Assembly (NCBI GenBank): GCA_039888615.1
Contig: JBDQQS010000007.1
Strand: one strand, 5' to 3'
Source of the DNA: Flavimaribacter sp039888615
GTDB taxonomy: Bacteria; Pseudomonadota; Alphaproteobacteria; Rhizobiales; Rhizobiaceae
Length of the DNA stretch: 64,000 nucleotides
Positions 1-9,258 of this stretch are shown one piece after another. The notes below the pieces were generated by a model that made no database searches, was not told where the DNA came from, and saw only the letters and a list, made by a program, of their open reading frames with translations. Within the stretch, counting starts at the first letter, position 1. Every line of letters begins with the position of its first letter. Position numbers and translations under genes: made by a program.

Positions 1-953
1 ACCGACTTCGCGGCGATCACGACCAGGCAGGCCAGCAGCACAATCAGTAGATTGTCCCAGATGAACCACAGATCGATCAGCAGTCCGATCGACAGGAAGA
101 ATATGACGAGAAGCACGCTCTGTATCGGTTCGATGACCGGTATGACGCGGCTTCTGAGCGTCGAGTTGCCGATCAGGATTCCCGCCAGGAAAGCGCCGTA
201 TACGGGCGATAATCCCGCAAGACTCGAAAGCGAAGCGGCGGTGAAGCAAATCGCCAGCGCCCCGACCGCGACGATTTCCACATTGCGCTCGATCTTCTCG
301 GTATAGGGCACGCGCAGTTTCCCGCGCGAACCGAGCCACCACAAAAGGCCGCCGAGGAGCCCCACCGAGATCACGATCTTCAGTGTGACGACCGTATAGT
401 TGACGGACTCGCCCCCAAAACTCGACGCGAAGACCAGCATCGGCACCACGGCGAGGTCCTGGGCGATGAGCACGGCGATCGCCACCCGGCCTTCTTCGCC
501 GCGCAGCACGCCCATCTCGTCCAGCATCTTCATCGCCACAACGGTGCTGGAAAGCGCGATGATGAAGCCGAGGATGATGCCTTCTGCAATCGACGAACCG
601 ATCGCGTAACCGATCAGCAGCCCGACCGAAACCGCCGCCGCGATTTGTCCGCCGCACACAAGAACCGCCTGTTTGAGCGTGAGTACAAACGCCTTGAGCG
701 ACAACTCGATACCGATGAAGAACAACAGCACCAGAACGCCCATTTCCGCCAGCACGTTGACGTAGGTGGAGCTGGGGATGACCCCGAAACCTGTCGGCCC
801 CAAAGCCATGCCTGCAAGTATGAAGCCGACGAGCGGCGGCTGACGCAGTATGATCAGGCCCAGTCCCAGGAGGCCCGCGATCGCAGCGACAAAGGCGATA
901 TTGCTGAGTGCGGCGCCCTGTGCTGCATGTTCGGCGGCGGCTGCATGATCCAT
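1..953 (-). CDS. Kef-type cation:proton antiporter (CPA2 family), C-terminus outside window
   Basis: Inner-membrane monovalent cation/proton antiporter. I read it by translating the reverse strand from the ATG at 953. It begins MDHAAAAEHAAQ and runs straight into transmembrane segments carrying CPA2 signatures: LRQPPLVGFILAGMALGP near the start, then LAEMGVLVLLFFIGIELS, ALSSTVVAMKMLDE and AVLIAQDLAVVPML, then further helices up to the window edge. The frame is open for all 317 visible codons. A GGAG lies about 16 bases before the ATG, which is rather far, so the exact start is uncertain. Any C-terminal RCK/TrkA-N domain lies outside the window, so K+ versus Na+ specificity cannot be judged. 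It is divergent from the EamA gene across a 209-bp spacer. Confidence 0.9.
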   Translation of the reverse strand, partial: MDHAAAAEHAAQGAALSNIAFVAAIAGLLGLGLIILRQPPLVGFILAGMALGPTGFGVIPSSTYVNVLAEMGVLVLLFFIGIELSLKAFVLTLKQAVLVCGGQIAAAVSVGLLIGYAIGSSIAEGIILGFIIALSSTVVAMKMLDEMGVLRGEEGRVAIAVLIAQDLAVVPMLVFASSFGGESVNYTVVTLKIVISVGLLGGLLWWLGSRGKLRVPYTEKIERNVEIVAVGALAICFTAASLSSLAGLSPVYGAFLAGILIGNSTLRSRVIPVIEPIQSVLLVIFFLSIGLLIDLWFIWDNLLIVLLACLVVIAAKS

Positions 954-1162
954 CTTGCGGGTTTCGGCTCCTTTCGCAGATGCACACTTGCAAGTCTTGC
1001 ACGCCGTTTTGCGCACGACAAGTGATCTCGTGTCTTAGGATCATGATTTCGTTGCTTTAATTGTGGCCTTTAAAACAGCAACGCCTGATATGAAGAGCAA
1101 GAAGCGGATTGTTTCAATTACAGGTCTGATTAAGGTCAAACGCTGCAAAGCAAGAGAGACTC

Positions 1163-2068
1163 ATGCAAAATCGATTGACGCTTTCCACCTGGCTGATGCT
1201 TGTCACCCTCGGGCTGATCTGGGGCGCCTCGTTCTTTTTTGCGCGGATCGCCGTTGTCTGGATACCGCCGCTCACCCTGGTTTTCCTGCGCGTGGTTCTG
1301 GCGGCGATCGCGCTTCATCTGTACCTGCAAGGGCGAAACGGGCTTTATCGGATACTTGCAGCGCGTTGGCGCTCCTTTCTTGTTCTCGGCGCAATCAACA
1401 ACGTCATCCCGTTTTCGCTGATCTTCATGGGCCAGACACAAATCGGCGCAGGCCTGGCGGCGACTCTCAACGCAACCACCCCGCTCTGGACCCTTGTCAT
1501 CGCAAATGTCCTCACCGAAGACGAAAAGATGACGACGACAAAGATATTGGGATGCGTCCTTGGCCTTGTCGGCATGCTGGTTCTGACAGGCCCGTCGGCG
1601 CTCTCCGGTTTCGACGCCCATATCTGGGCCCAACTCGCCATTGTCGGCGCCGCCGTCAGCTACGGATTTGCAGCGACATTCGCCAAATCGTTTCGCGGCG
1701 TGGCGCCCACAGTCATCGCCACCGGACAGCTGAGCGCGTCATCCATCATCATGATTCCGCTGATCTGCGCCATAGACCAGCCATGGACGCTCGCCTTTCC
1801 GCCCATCGAGGTTGTCAGCGCCATTGTCCTCCTGGCGGTGCTGTCGACATCGGTCGCCTACATTCTGTATTTCCGCATTATCGCAGACGCCGGTGCCACC
1901 AACGGATCGCTGGTCACGCTGCTCGTCCCGCCCAGCGCCATCCTGCTGGGCGTCCTGTTTCTCGGGGAAACGCTCACGACCCACGCCGCGCTCGGCCTCG
2001 CCCTGATTGCGGCCGGACTACTCGTCATTGATGGAAGGTTGTTCCGCAAGCGGAGATTTCACGCATGA
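1163..2068 (+). CDS. EamA/DMT-family transporter
   Basis: A 301-residue inner-membrane protein of the drug/metabolite transporter superfamily, probably an exporter of a small metabolite or amino acid. Ten hydrophobic helices are arranged as two EamA repeats. The first starts with LGLIWGASFFFARIAVVW, and the second contains GAAVSYGFAATFAKSFRG followed by AYILYFRIIADAGATNGSL and a GVLFLGETLT motif typical of the family. Length is normal (about 300). The start ATG has only a weak AGAGAG ribosome site. The substrate cannot be inferred from sequence, and the neighbours (antiporter, tiny peptide) do not help. Confidence 0.92.
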   Translation: MQNRLTLSTWLMLVTLGLIWGASFFFARIAVVWIPPLTLVFLRVVLAAIALHLYLQGRNGLYRILAARWRSFLVLGAINNVIPFSLIFMGQTQIGAGLAATLNATTPLWTLVIANVLTEDEKMTTTKILGCVLGLVGMLVLTGPSALSGFDAHIWAQLAIVGAAVSYGFAATFAKSFRGVAPTVIATGQLSASSIIMIPLICAIDQPWTLAFPPIEVVSAIVLLAVLSTSVAYILYFRIIADAGATNGSLVTLLVPPSAILLGVLFLGETLTTHAALGLALIAAGLLVIDGRLFRKRRFHA

Positions 2069-2340
2069 TTTCAGTGCGTTACAGAATCATCATTCCTCGG
2101 CGGATGTAAAAGAATGTCACAGAATCGCCACAAGTGCGATTCGCACCTGCAAAAAATGCGTGAATCTGTCCCCATATTCCACATTTTTCTGGCGCCACAG
2201 GAACGCGATTGATTTCATGGCGTTAGCACCACTTAAGGAGGCGGTTATTCCCGCTAATATCGCATTGCAGCAACTATTTTTCTTTTCAACGCCTCGCATT
2301 CCATCATAGCATTCGACTGTAAACCTCAAGGAGGTCAGCT

Positions 2341-2418
2341 ATGGGACTAACGCGATCTGTGAATGTCCTGATGATCGGTGCAGCGTTCTTGTTCATCTTG
2401 GTCATGCTGTTTCTCTAA
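2341..2418 (+). CDS. 25-residue single-span membrane peptide
   Basis: Very short frame with a very strong ribosome binding site: AAGGAGG ends 6 bases before the ATG. The product is MGLTRSVNVL followed by an unbroken hydrophobic run MIGAAFLFILVMLFL and a TAA stop. This is a short cytoplasmic N-terminus (one Arg) and one transmembrane helix with no C-terminal tail. The preceding 272 bases (2069-2340) hold no other gene I can support and contain AT-rich stretches suited to a promoter. A perfect stem-loop follows at 2477. Coding is inferred from the Shine-Dalgarno strength and the clean transmembrane profile. No function can be assigned; such peptides often bind and modulate larger membrane complexes. 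Confidence 0.6.
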   Translation: MGLTRSVNVLMIGAAFLFILVMLFL

Positions 2419-2476
2419 AAAGAACACATGGGCGGCATGAGTCCGAAACCAGGACTCCACAGTTTCAGAAGGTAAA

Positions 2477-2502
2477 ACGGGGGTGGCGCAAGCCACCCCC
2501 GT
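2477..2502 (-). terminator. Strong bidirectional stem-loop terminator between tiny peptide gene and metF
   Basis: A perfect 11-bp inverted repeat (ACGGGGGTGGC / GCCACCCCCGT) closes a 4-base GCAA loop. Read on the minus strand it follows the metF stop by about 30 bases and is followed by TTTT, the normal intrinsic-terminator arrangement. On the plus strand it lies 58 bases after the tiny membrane-peptide gene but lacks a proper T tract. Confidence 0.8.
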
Positions 2503-2531
2503 GCTCATTTCCGGGATATTAATAAAATCAG

Positions 2532-3455
2532 CTACGCGGCGGCGTTGCCGGTCACCGGGGTCCCTGTCACCGGAGCGCGCAGCCCCAGAAGATGGCAGAT
2601 CGCATAGACGAGCTGCGCCCGGTTCATCGTATAGAAATGGAAATCCTGCACGCCGCGCTCAACGAGATCCATGACCTGGTCCGCCGCGACCGTAGCCGAC
2701 ACCAGCGCCCGGGTCTGCGGATCGTTGTCCAGCCCCTCGAAGCGTTTCGCAAGCCAGTCGGGTATCGAGGCGCCGCACCTGCCGGCGAACTCCGCCACCT
2801 GACCGAAATTGTGGATCGGCAGAATGCCCGGCACGATCGGAATGTAGATTCCGGCCCGGCGCACCCGCTCGACATACCGCTCATAGCTGTCATTGTCGAA
2901 AAAGAACTGGGTGATCGCCCGCGTCGCGCCGTTGTCAACCTTGCGTTTCAGCATGTCGATATCGGTCATGAAATCCGGACTTTCGGGGTGCTTTTCCGGA
3001 TAGGCCGACACGGATATCTCGAAATCAGCGAAGGCCTTAAGCCCGGCCACCAGTTCGGCGGCGTTTCCGTAGCCGTCGGGGTGCGGACGATAGCGCTTGC
3101 CGACGCCGTCGGGTGAATCGCCGCGCAGCGCCACGAAGTGCCGCACGCCGGCGTTCCAGAATTCACGCGCAACCGCGTCGACCTGGTCCCGCGTCGAGTT
3201 CACGCAGGTCAGATGAGCCGCCGGCTTCAGCTCGGTTTCCGAAAGCAGGCGACGAACCGTCGCAAGCGTCGGCTGTCGCGTCGAGCCGCCTGCGCCATAG
3301 GTAACCGAAACGAAATCCGGGTTGAACGGCGCAAGCCGCATGACGCTTTCCCAAAGCTGGCTTTCCATATCGCCGCTGCGCGGCGGGAAGAATTCGAACG
3401 ATACGTTCATGGCTTTGCCGAGCAGAGCCGGGGCCGATCTGTGCAATGTGGACAT
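2532..3455 (-). CDS. metF: 5,10-methylenetetrahydrofolate reductase
   Basis: Flavoprotein that reduces 5,10-methylene-THF to 5-methyl-THF, the methyl donor for methionine synthesis. The 307-residue product has the MetF N-terminal motif SFEFFPPRSGDMESQLW, the FVSVTYGAGGSTR strand-loop, FVALRGDSPDG, ITQFFFDND and PGILPI. Length is normal. The open frame extends further upstream, but I place the start at the ATG just after the upstream gene's TGA (two bases apart), with AAAGGAA about 11 bases before it. That makes an operon with the ArsR-methyltransferase gene and implies joint control of methyl-group supply. Confidence 0.95.
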   Translation of the reverse strand: MSTLHRSAPALLGKAMNVSFEFFPPRSGDMESQLWESVMRLAPFNPDFVSVTYGAGGSTRQPTLATVRRLLSETELKPAAHLTCVNSTRDQVDAVAREFWNAGVRHFVALRGDSPDGVGKRYRPHPDGYGNAAELVAGLKAFADFEISVSAYPEKHPESPDFMTDIDMLKRKVDNGATRAITQFFFDNDSYERYVERVRRAGIYIPIVPGILPIHNFGQVAEFAGRCGASIPDWLAKRFEGLDNDPQTRALVSATVAADQVMDLVERGVQDFHFYTMNRAQLVYAICHLLGLRAPVTGTPVTGNAAA

Positions 3456-3457
3456 GA

Positions 3458-4477
3458 TCAGGCAGTTCCTTTCGCTTGGGGTGAGAGTGCGGCGTCGTCG
3501 GCGATCAGCAGACGCGGATCGCGGGCGAGCCATATTGTTACCGTCAGTTTCTCGCCGCTGTTCTTGCCGGGCGTCAGGCCGACTGTCTTTTCGACCGTCA
3601 GCCCCGCGTCCTTCAGCCAGCCCGACATCACATCGGACGCGAAGCCGAGACGAACATGGGCGTGTTCCTTCTGCAGGACGTCGAGTTCGTGCGGCGCGAA
3701 ATCCACGACGATCATGCGTCCGCCGGGCGCAAGCATGCGCGCGGCCTCGACAATCGCATCTTCCGGATTCTGCAGAAAATGCAGCACCTGATGGATCGTG
3801 ACGAGGTCGAAGGAATCGCGATCAAGCGGCAGGTTGAGAATATCCGCATGACGCACGGAGGCGTGGGACACGCCTTCCCTGTCGATATGGGCGCGGGCGA
3901 CAGCCAGCATGTCGCGACTGGCGTCGACGCCGATGCCGCGCCGGTAAAGGCCGGAAAAAAGCTGCAGGATGCGTCCCGTGCCGGTTCCCAGATCAAGCAT
4001 GGAATCAAAGGGCGTCGAACCGACCAGTTCGACCAGCGCCGCCTCGACCTGCTCGTCGGACACATGCAGGGAGCGCAATTCGTCCCAGCTTGCCGCGTTG
4101 CGGCTGAAATATTCCTGCGCGCGCGCCGCGCGGGCGGCCTTAACCGCCTCCAGCCGTTCCCCGTCCCTTTGCAGAAGCGCATCGGCCGGGGAAACGCTTT
4201 GAATGACCTGGCGCGCCAATTCGCCGGCAAGCCCCTCGGATGCGAGGCGAAAATACGCCCAGGCGCCTTCCTGGTAGCGCTCCACCAGTCCCGCTTCGCC
4301 GAGCAGTTTGAGATGTCTGGAAATGCGCGGCTGCGACTGGCCCAGGATTTCGGTCATGTCGGTCACGGTCAGATCGCCTTCAAGCATCAGCGCAAGCAGG
4401 CGCATGCGCGTCGGCTCGCCAGCGGCCTTGAGCACGTCCACAGTCCTGTCCAGGCTGAGTTTTCGACTGTCGAGCAT
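3458..4477 (-). CDS. ArsR-family regulator fused to a SAM-dependent methyltransferase
   Basis: A 339-residue two-domain protein. Residues about 10-85 form a winged helix of the ArsR type (EPTRMRLLALMLEGDLTVTDM, then GQSQPRISRHLKLLGEAGLVE). Residues about 140-330 form a class I methyltransferase with the SAM loop MLDLGTGTGRIL and the HQVLHFLQNPEDAI region typical of UbiE-like enzymes. No metal-binding CVC motif is visible in the recognition helix, so metal sensing is unlikely. Its position directly upstream of metF suggests (inference) that it senses SAM or SAH and controls methionine/folate genes. The MLDSRKL start is preferred over an upstream ATG because a GGGAAAC site precedes it. Confidence 0.88.
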   Translation of the reverse strand: MLDSRKLSLDRTVDVLKAAGEPTRMRLLALMLEGDLTVTDMTEILGQSQPRISRHLKLLGEAGLVERYQEGAWAYFRLASEGLAGELARQVIQSVSPADALLQRDGERLEAVKAARAARAQEYFSRNAASWDELRSLHVSDEQVEAALVELVGSTPFDSMLDLGTGTGRILQLFSGLYRRGIGVDASRDMLAVARAHIDREGVSHASVRHADILNLPLDRDSFDLVTIHQVLHFLQNPEDAIVEAARMLAPGGRMIVVDFAPHELDVLQKEHAHVRLGFASDVMSGWLKDAGLTVEKTVGLTPGKNSGEKLTVTIWLARDPRLLIADDAALSPQAKGTA

Positions 4478-4554
4478 CGTTTCCCGTTTCGGTCGAAGCG
4501 CTCGACTGGACCTTCGTCCCAATCTGCAATCAACGCCACGACTTCATTCAATCA

Positions 4555-4574
4555 CATAAACATATCTTTATATG
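4555..4574. promoter_or_regulatory. Candidate operator upstream of the ArsR-methyltransferase/metF operon
   Basis: A 20-bp AT-rich imperfect palindrome, CATAAACATATCTTTATATG, stands out in otherwise GC-rich sequence about 80 bp upstream of the regulator start. Its outer CATA/TATG arms match, and the size and AT-richness resemble ArsR-family operators. Autoregulation is inferred only from position and form. Confidence 0.4.
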
Positions 4575-4638
4575 ATTTCGATGCGTGTCGCAACAGCAAT
4601 ATTGTGTGGCGCAAACAGAATCCGCGGCGCGGCTCTCG

Positions 4639-5223
4639 TCAGCCGGTGTAGATCCACTGTTCGGGCAGTTGAGCGTACATCTTTTCGTCAGGCTCAATCA
4701 CACCCGGCTTCTCGACCCAGCCAAGCAGACCGCGCTTGCGCTTGGCCGCCGGCACGAAACCCAGTGACAGGGTCGTGCGGTCCTTGTCCGGATAGTGATC
4801 GGCGATGGCGTTGCCCGATATCCTGCATGGCCCGTTCTGGAAATCGACCTTGAGAGTCACGCCGCCCTCGAAAAACAGAAGCGTCGCCGCCGGCAGCATC
4901 GACAGGCTGGCGATCCCGTCGATCGTGATGTTGCCGCCGATCCATTCGGGCGCGATCCGCTCGATCTCCATGATCGCGGCGGTCTCGGCCAGTTCCTCCG
5001 GCGACAGGATCGTCAGCTGCCGCTCATTGCGCATCTCGGTGCCGCGCGGATACCAGGGCTCGCGCGATCCGGATTTGCGAAGGATGCCGGCGTGGTGATC
5101 GCCTGCGATGCCTTCATAGCTCAGTTCCAGCCGATCCACTGGCTCGGTGGTGAATGTATCGCCAAGCGCGGCGAAAACGCCGGCGACAACACCGCTGATC
5201 TTGCGCGAGGGAATGATGTCCAT
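4639..5223 (-). CDS. MOSC domain protein
   Basis: A 194-residue single-domain protein of the MOSC (molybdenum cofactor sulfurase C-terminal) family, related to YiiM/mARC C-terminal domains that handle Moco-bound sulfur. Visible features are EGIAGDHHAGILRKSG near residue 36, the ERQLTILSPEELAE segment, the core WIGGNITIDGI, and the conserved Cys in NGPCRISG. There is no N-terminal beta-barrel or ferredoxin domain, so it is a stand-alone MOSC. The ATG has an AGTGAG site. Neighbouring genes (ettA, metF operon) give no clear pathway link. Confidence 0.85.
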   Translation of the reverse strand: MDIIPSRKISGVVAGVFAALGDTFTTEPVDRLELSYEGIAGDHHAGILRKSGSREPWYPRGTEMRNERQLTILSPEELAETAAIMEIERIAPEWIGGNITIDGIASLSMLPAATLLFFEGGVTLKVDFQNGPCRISGNAIADHYPDKDRTTLSLGFVPAAKRKRGLLGWVEKPGVIEPDEKMYAQLPEQWIYTG

Positions 5224-5257
5224 GGTCGGCTCACTTTTTTTGACGGAGTAAAGGCCC

Positions 5258-6907
<1,650 letters not shown>

Positions 6908-7166
6908 GGCGCGCGTGTTTCCTCGTGACTGATTGCTCGGAATTTCGGCTGCTTGTAGTGCGAGACGCGGTAAATTGAAAGCATATTGAAATATAAATTC
7001 GATGCTGGCGAGACGACGCCGCTGCATGGTCGAAATCCGCTCCCACTTCACTTCACTCTCGCAAAAGCGTGAATTTGTTCGTGGCCATCGTGAGAAAAGG
7101 TGAGGAAATGATCATCTAGATTGCGCGTGCCGAAACTGATTTCGGTAGTTTCCAGAGGAGATACTC

Positions 7167-7355
7167 ATGAACGGCAAATCCAGAAAAGCACTCGCAATGA
7201 TGATCGTTGGCGGCGGACTGACGGCTGCAGTCGCAGCGACCCCGGCCTGGTCTTCCTGCGGCGCATGCGGCGCTTGCGGCGCCTGCGGATCGAAAAAGGA
7301 AAAAGTCTGCGGCGCTTGTGGCGCATGTGGTGCTTGCGGCGCGAAAAAAGACTAA
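7167..7355 (+). CDS. Secreted Cys-rich peptide with two CGAC-repeat blocks
   Basis: A 62-residue protein with a clear Sec signal peptide (positive MNGKSRK, then MMIVGGGLTAAVAA, cleavage likely near TPAWS around residue 29). The mature part is almost only two copies of CGACGACGACG followed by a Lys-rich tail (SKKEKV and AKKD). Eight Cys sit at 31, 34, 37, 40, 48, 51, 54 and 57, all in CxxC spacing. There is a strong GAGGAGA ribosome site. Such a small, exported, thiol-dense, low-complexity chain suggests metal binding or a post-translationally modified peptide (inference). It is followed by a stem-loop and a conserved gene on the same strand. No DUF692/MNIO or thiol oxidase gene lies nearby. 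Confidence 0.75.
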   Translation: MNGKSRKALAMMIVGGGLTAAVAATPAWSSCGACGACGACGSKKEKVCGACGACGACGAKKD

Positions 7356-7369
7356 ATCGGTACTATGCC

Positions 7370-7392
7370 GGGAGCCGTATCTTTCGGCTCCC
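7370..7392 (+). terminator. Stem-loop between the Cys-rich peptide gene and the next gene
   Basis: Perfect 8-bp stem GGGAGCCG/CGGCTCCC with a 7-base loop, 14 bases after the peptide stop. It lacks a following T run, so it may be an attenuator or an mRNA-stabilising 3' hairpin. That would give the small peptide a higher expression level than the downstream gene. Confidence 0.5.
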
Positions 7393-7433
7393 AGCAATTT
7401 CTGGCATAACCAAAGCGTAGCGGACCCGGACAG

Positions 7434-8177
7434 ATGAACATCACGATACGCGACAAGGCCAGCATCGATTTCGCAAGCCTGCCCAAAGACAGGCTGCTCG
7501 CAATGCAAAAAGCGGCCGACGACATGATCGGCGTGCTTCAGGAGGCGGCGCTGCAGGAAAAGCACATCCTCATCGACGTGCTGGGCTCCACCTCCCCCGA
7601 TCCCTTCACCATGTGGCAGCATTATCCGCCGGGAGACGTGCGCGACAAGAAGAACGGCGCGGTGTGGTTCTATCACGCCCATGCCGAGGACAAGGAAGCG
7701 CGGCCCTGGACCGAACACGGTCACTTTCATCTGTTCGTTTACACGGAACATGTCGCTGAGGGCGTCGAACCGATCGCATTGCCGCCCGAGCCCGATTTCG
7801 AGAATGGCGGCCTGTGCCATCTCGTCGCGATCTCTTTCGACCACTCCGGAACCCCGATACGCGTCTTCACCACAAATCGATGGGTTGCGGCGGAATGGCA
7901 GTACCCGGCCGAAGAAGTCATCCGGCTTCTCGACTATTTCGACCTCGACAACGACGAATACGCCTTGACGACGCGCTGGCTGAAGGCGGCCCTACAACTT
8001 TTCCGGCCGCAGATCGAATGGAGCCTGATCGAACGCGACAAGGCGATCGAGGCGATGCGCAGGCAGGATCCGGAAGGCTTTTCGGAAGACACGTCCGTCG
8101 AGGCGTTGTCCTCCTTCGAATTCGATCTCGGCTCCCAGATCGACGGCATAGAAAACGCCCTCGCCGCTGGCGAATAA
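7434..8177 (+). CDS. Conserved uncharacterised protein, His-rich core (DUF6969-like)
   Basis: A 247-residue soluble protein with no signal peptide. The most distinctive segment is WQHYPPGDVRD (from residue 61), then WFYHAHAED (His81, His83) and EHGHFHLFVYTEH (His95, His97, His99). Together these look like a clustered metal or catalytic site. Further on are GGLCHLVAISFD and TTNRWVAAEWQYPAEE, and the C-terminus is helical and acidic. I associate this layout with proteins annotated DUF6969, but only from memory. It lies 78 bp after the Cys-rich peptide gene on the same strand, with a hairpin between. The function is unknown. Confidence 0.7.
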   Translation: MNITIRDKASIDFASLPKDRLLAMQKAADDMIGVLQEAALQEKHILIDVLGSTSPDPFTMWQHYPPGDVRDKKNGAVWFYHAHAEDKEARPWTEHGHFHLFVYTEHVAEGVEPIALPPEPDFENGGLCHLVAISFDHSGTPIRVFTTNRWVAAEWQYPAEEVIRLLDYFDLDNDEYALTTRWLKAALQLFRPQIEWSLIERDKAIEAMRRQDPEGFSEDTSVEALSSFEFDLGSQIDGIENALAAGE

Positions 8178-8216
8178 ACAGTTGTTTTCGGCAGCGCCTG
8201 CGGGCATTGTCCGGCC

Positions 8217-9179
8217 ATGCCTGATTTCGACGAAAAAAGCAGCCTTGAGTCGCCCACGCAAGCAACGCTCAATCTCCTGCATATGAAGCCTGTGCAGGAC
8301 TGTCGCGCGATCGTGCAGATCAATCACGGCATGGGAGAGCACGCCAGCCGATACGCGCATTTCGCGTCGTTTCTCGCCAAGCGCGGTTTCGCCGTCTACG
8401 CCCACGATCATCGCGGCCATGGCGAAACGGTCGCTCCGGGTATATCCGTCGGCATGTTCGGCAAGGGACCGTCTGGCGAAAACTGGAAGCTGGTGATCGC
8501 CGATGTTCTTGCTGTCAACGAGCATGCACGGCAGCGTTACGCGGATGTTCCGGTGATCACATTCGGTCATTCGATGGGAGCGGCCATCGCCTTCAATTTC
8601 GCCCTGTCTCATCCCGGCCGCCAGGCCGGTCTCGCAGCATGGAACCATGGCTTTGCTGCCGGTCTTCCCGCGCGGACGGCGTTGGCGATCCTCAGCGCAG
8701 AACGCATGCTCAAGGGCTCCGACACGCCAAGCCGCATCCTGCAAAAACTTACGATCGACGCCTGGGCCGCAAAGATCAAAGACCGGAAGATCTACGAGGA
8801 CTGGCTCTCCCACAATGCCGAATCGAACGCCGCCTACGCGGCCGACCCGCTTTGCACGGGTTCTGAGCAGGTCTCCATATCGATGTGGCGGGACGTTATC
8901 GCCATGAATCTGCGCGCCGCCGATCCCAAGATGCTCCAGGTCCTGCCGAAAAAACTTCCCGTCTACCTGACCGGAGGCGGACAGGACGCGGGCGTGGAAA
9001 ACGGCAAGGCGATCGAAGTTGTGGCAAAGCGCATGCAGGCGGCCGGAATGGAAAAGGTCTCCTCCCGCATCTACGAGAATATGCGACACGAAACATTGAA
9101 CGAAACGGCCGAGCCCGGCGCCCGCCAGGTGATGATCGACTTCGTTTCGTGGGCCGAAGGGATCCCGGAGCTCGCTTGA
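8217..9179 (+). CDS. Alpha/beta hydrolase, lysophospholipase/monoacylglycerol lipase-like
   Basis: A 320-residue serine hydrolase of the PldB/monoglyceride lipase group. The oxyanion region is INHGMGEHASRY, followed by AHDHRGHGET and the nucleophile elbow GHSMG (Ser119). A late Asp in GGGQDAGVENGK and a His in NMRHETLNE complete the triad. No signal peptide, so it is probably cytosolic. The ribosome site is weak, and Met23 is a possible alternative start. It is 39 bp downstream of the His-rich conserved gene and may be co-transcribed. The true substrate cannot be read from sequence. Confidence 0.85.
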   Translation: MPDFDEKSSLESPTQATLNLLHMKPVQDCRAIVQINHGMGEHASRYAHFASFLAKRGFAVYAHDHRGHGETVAPGISVGMFGKGPSGENWKLVIADVLAVNEHARQRYADVPVITFGHSMGAAIAFNFALSHPGRQAGLAAWNHGFAAGLPARTALAILSAERMLKGSDTPSRILQKLTIDAWAAKIKDRKIYEDWLSHNAESNAAYAADPLCTGSEQVSISMWRDVIAMNLRAADPKMLQVLPKKLPVYLTGGGQDAGVENGKAIEVVAKRMQAAGMEKVSSRIYENMRHETLNETAEPGARQVMIDFVSWAEGIPELA

Positions 9180-9258
9180 GCGTTACGCCTTGCGAGTGTT
9201 CTTTTCCGGTTCACTTTGCTAACATCCAGTCACGACCACACCTAAAGCGGAGCCGCCC

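Noticed and set aside
1063..2031. 322-codon plus-strand frame overlapping the EamA gene
   Set aside because: Different frame of the same strand; the EamA frame gives a clean ten-helix transporter while this one is Arg/His/Cys-rich.
3456..3533. Longer MetF start including an Arg-rich N-terminus
   Set aside because: It would overlap the end of the upstream gene, has no ribosome site, and the added residues do not resemble MetF.
7167..8177. Classical bufferin/MNIO copper operon
   Set aside because: The peptide resembles a modified Cys-rich precursor, but no DUF692, DUF2063 or DoxX gene lies nearby, so that assignment is not supported.
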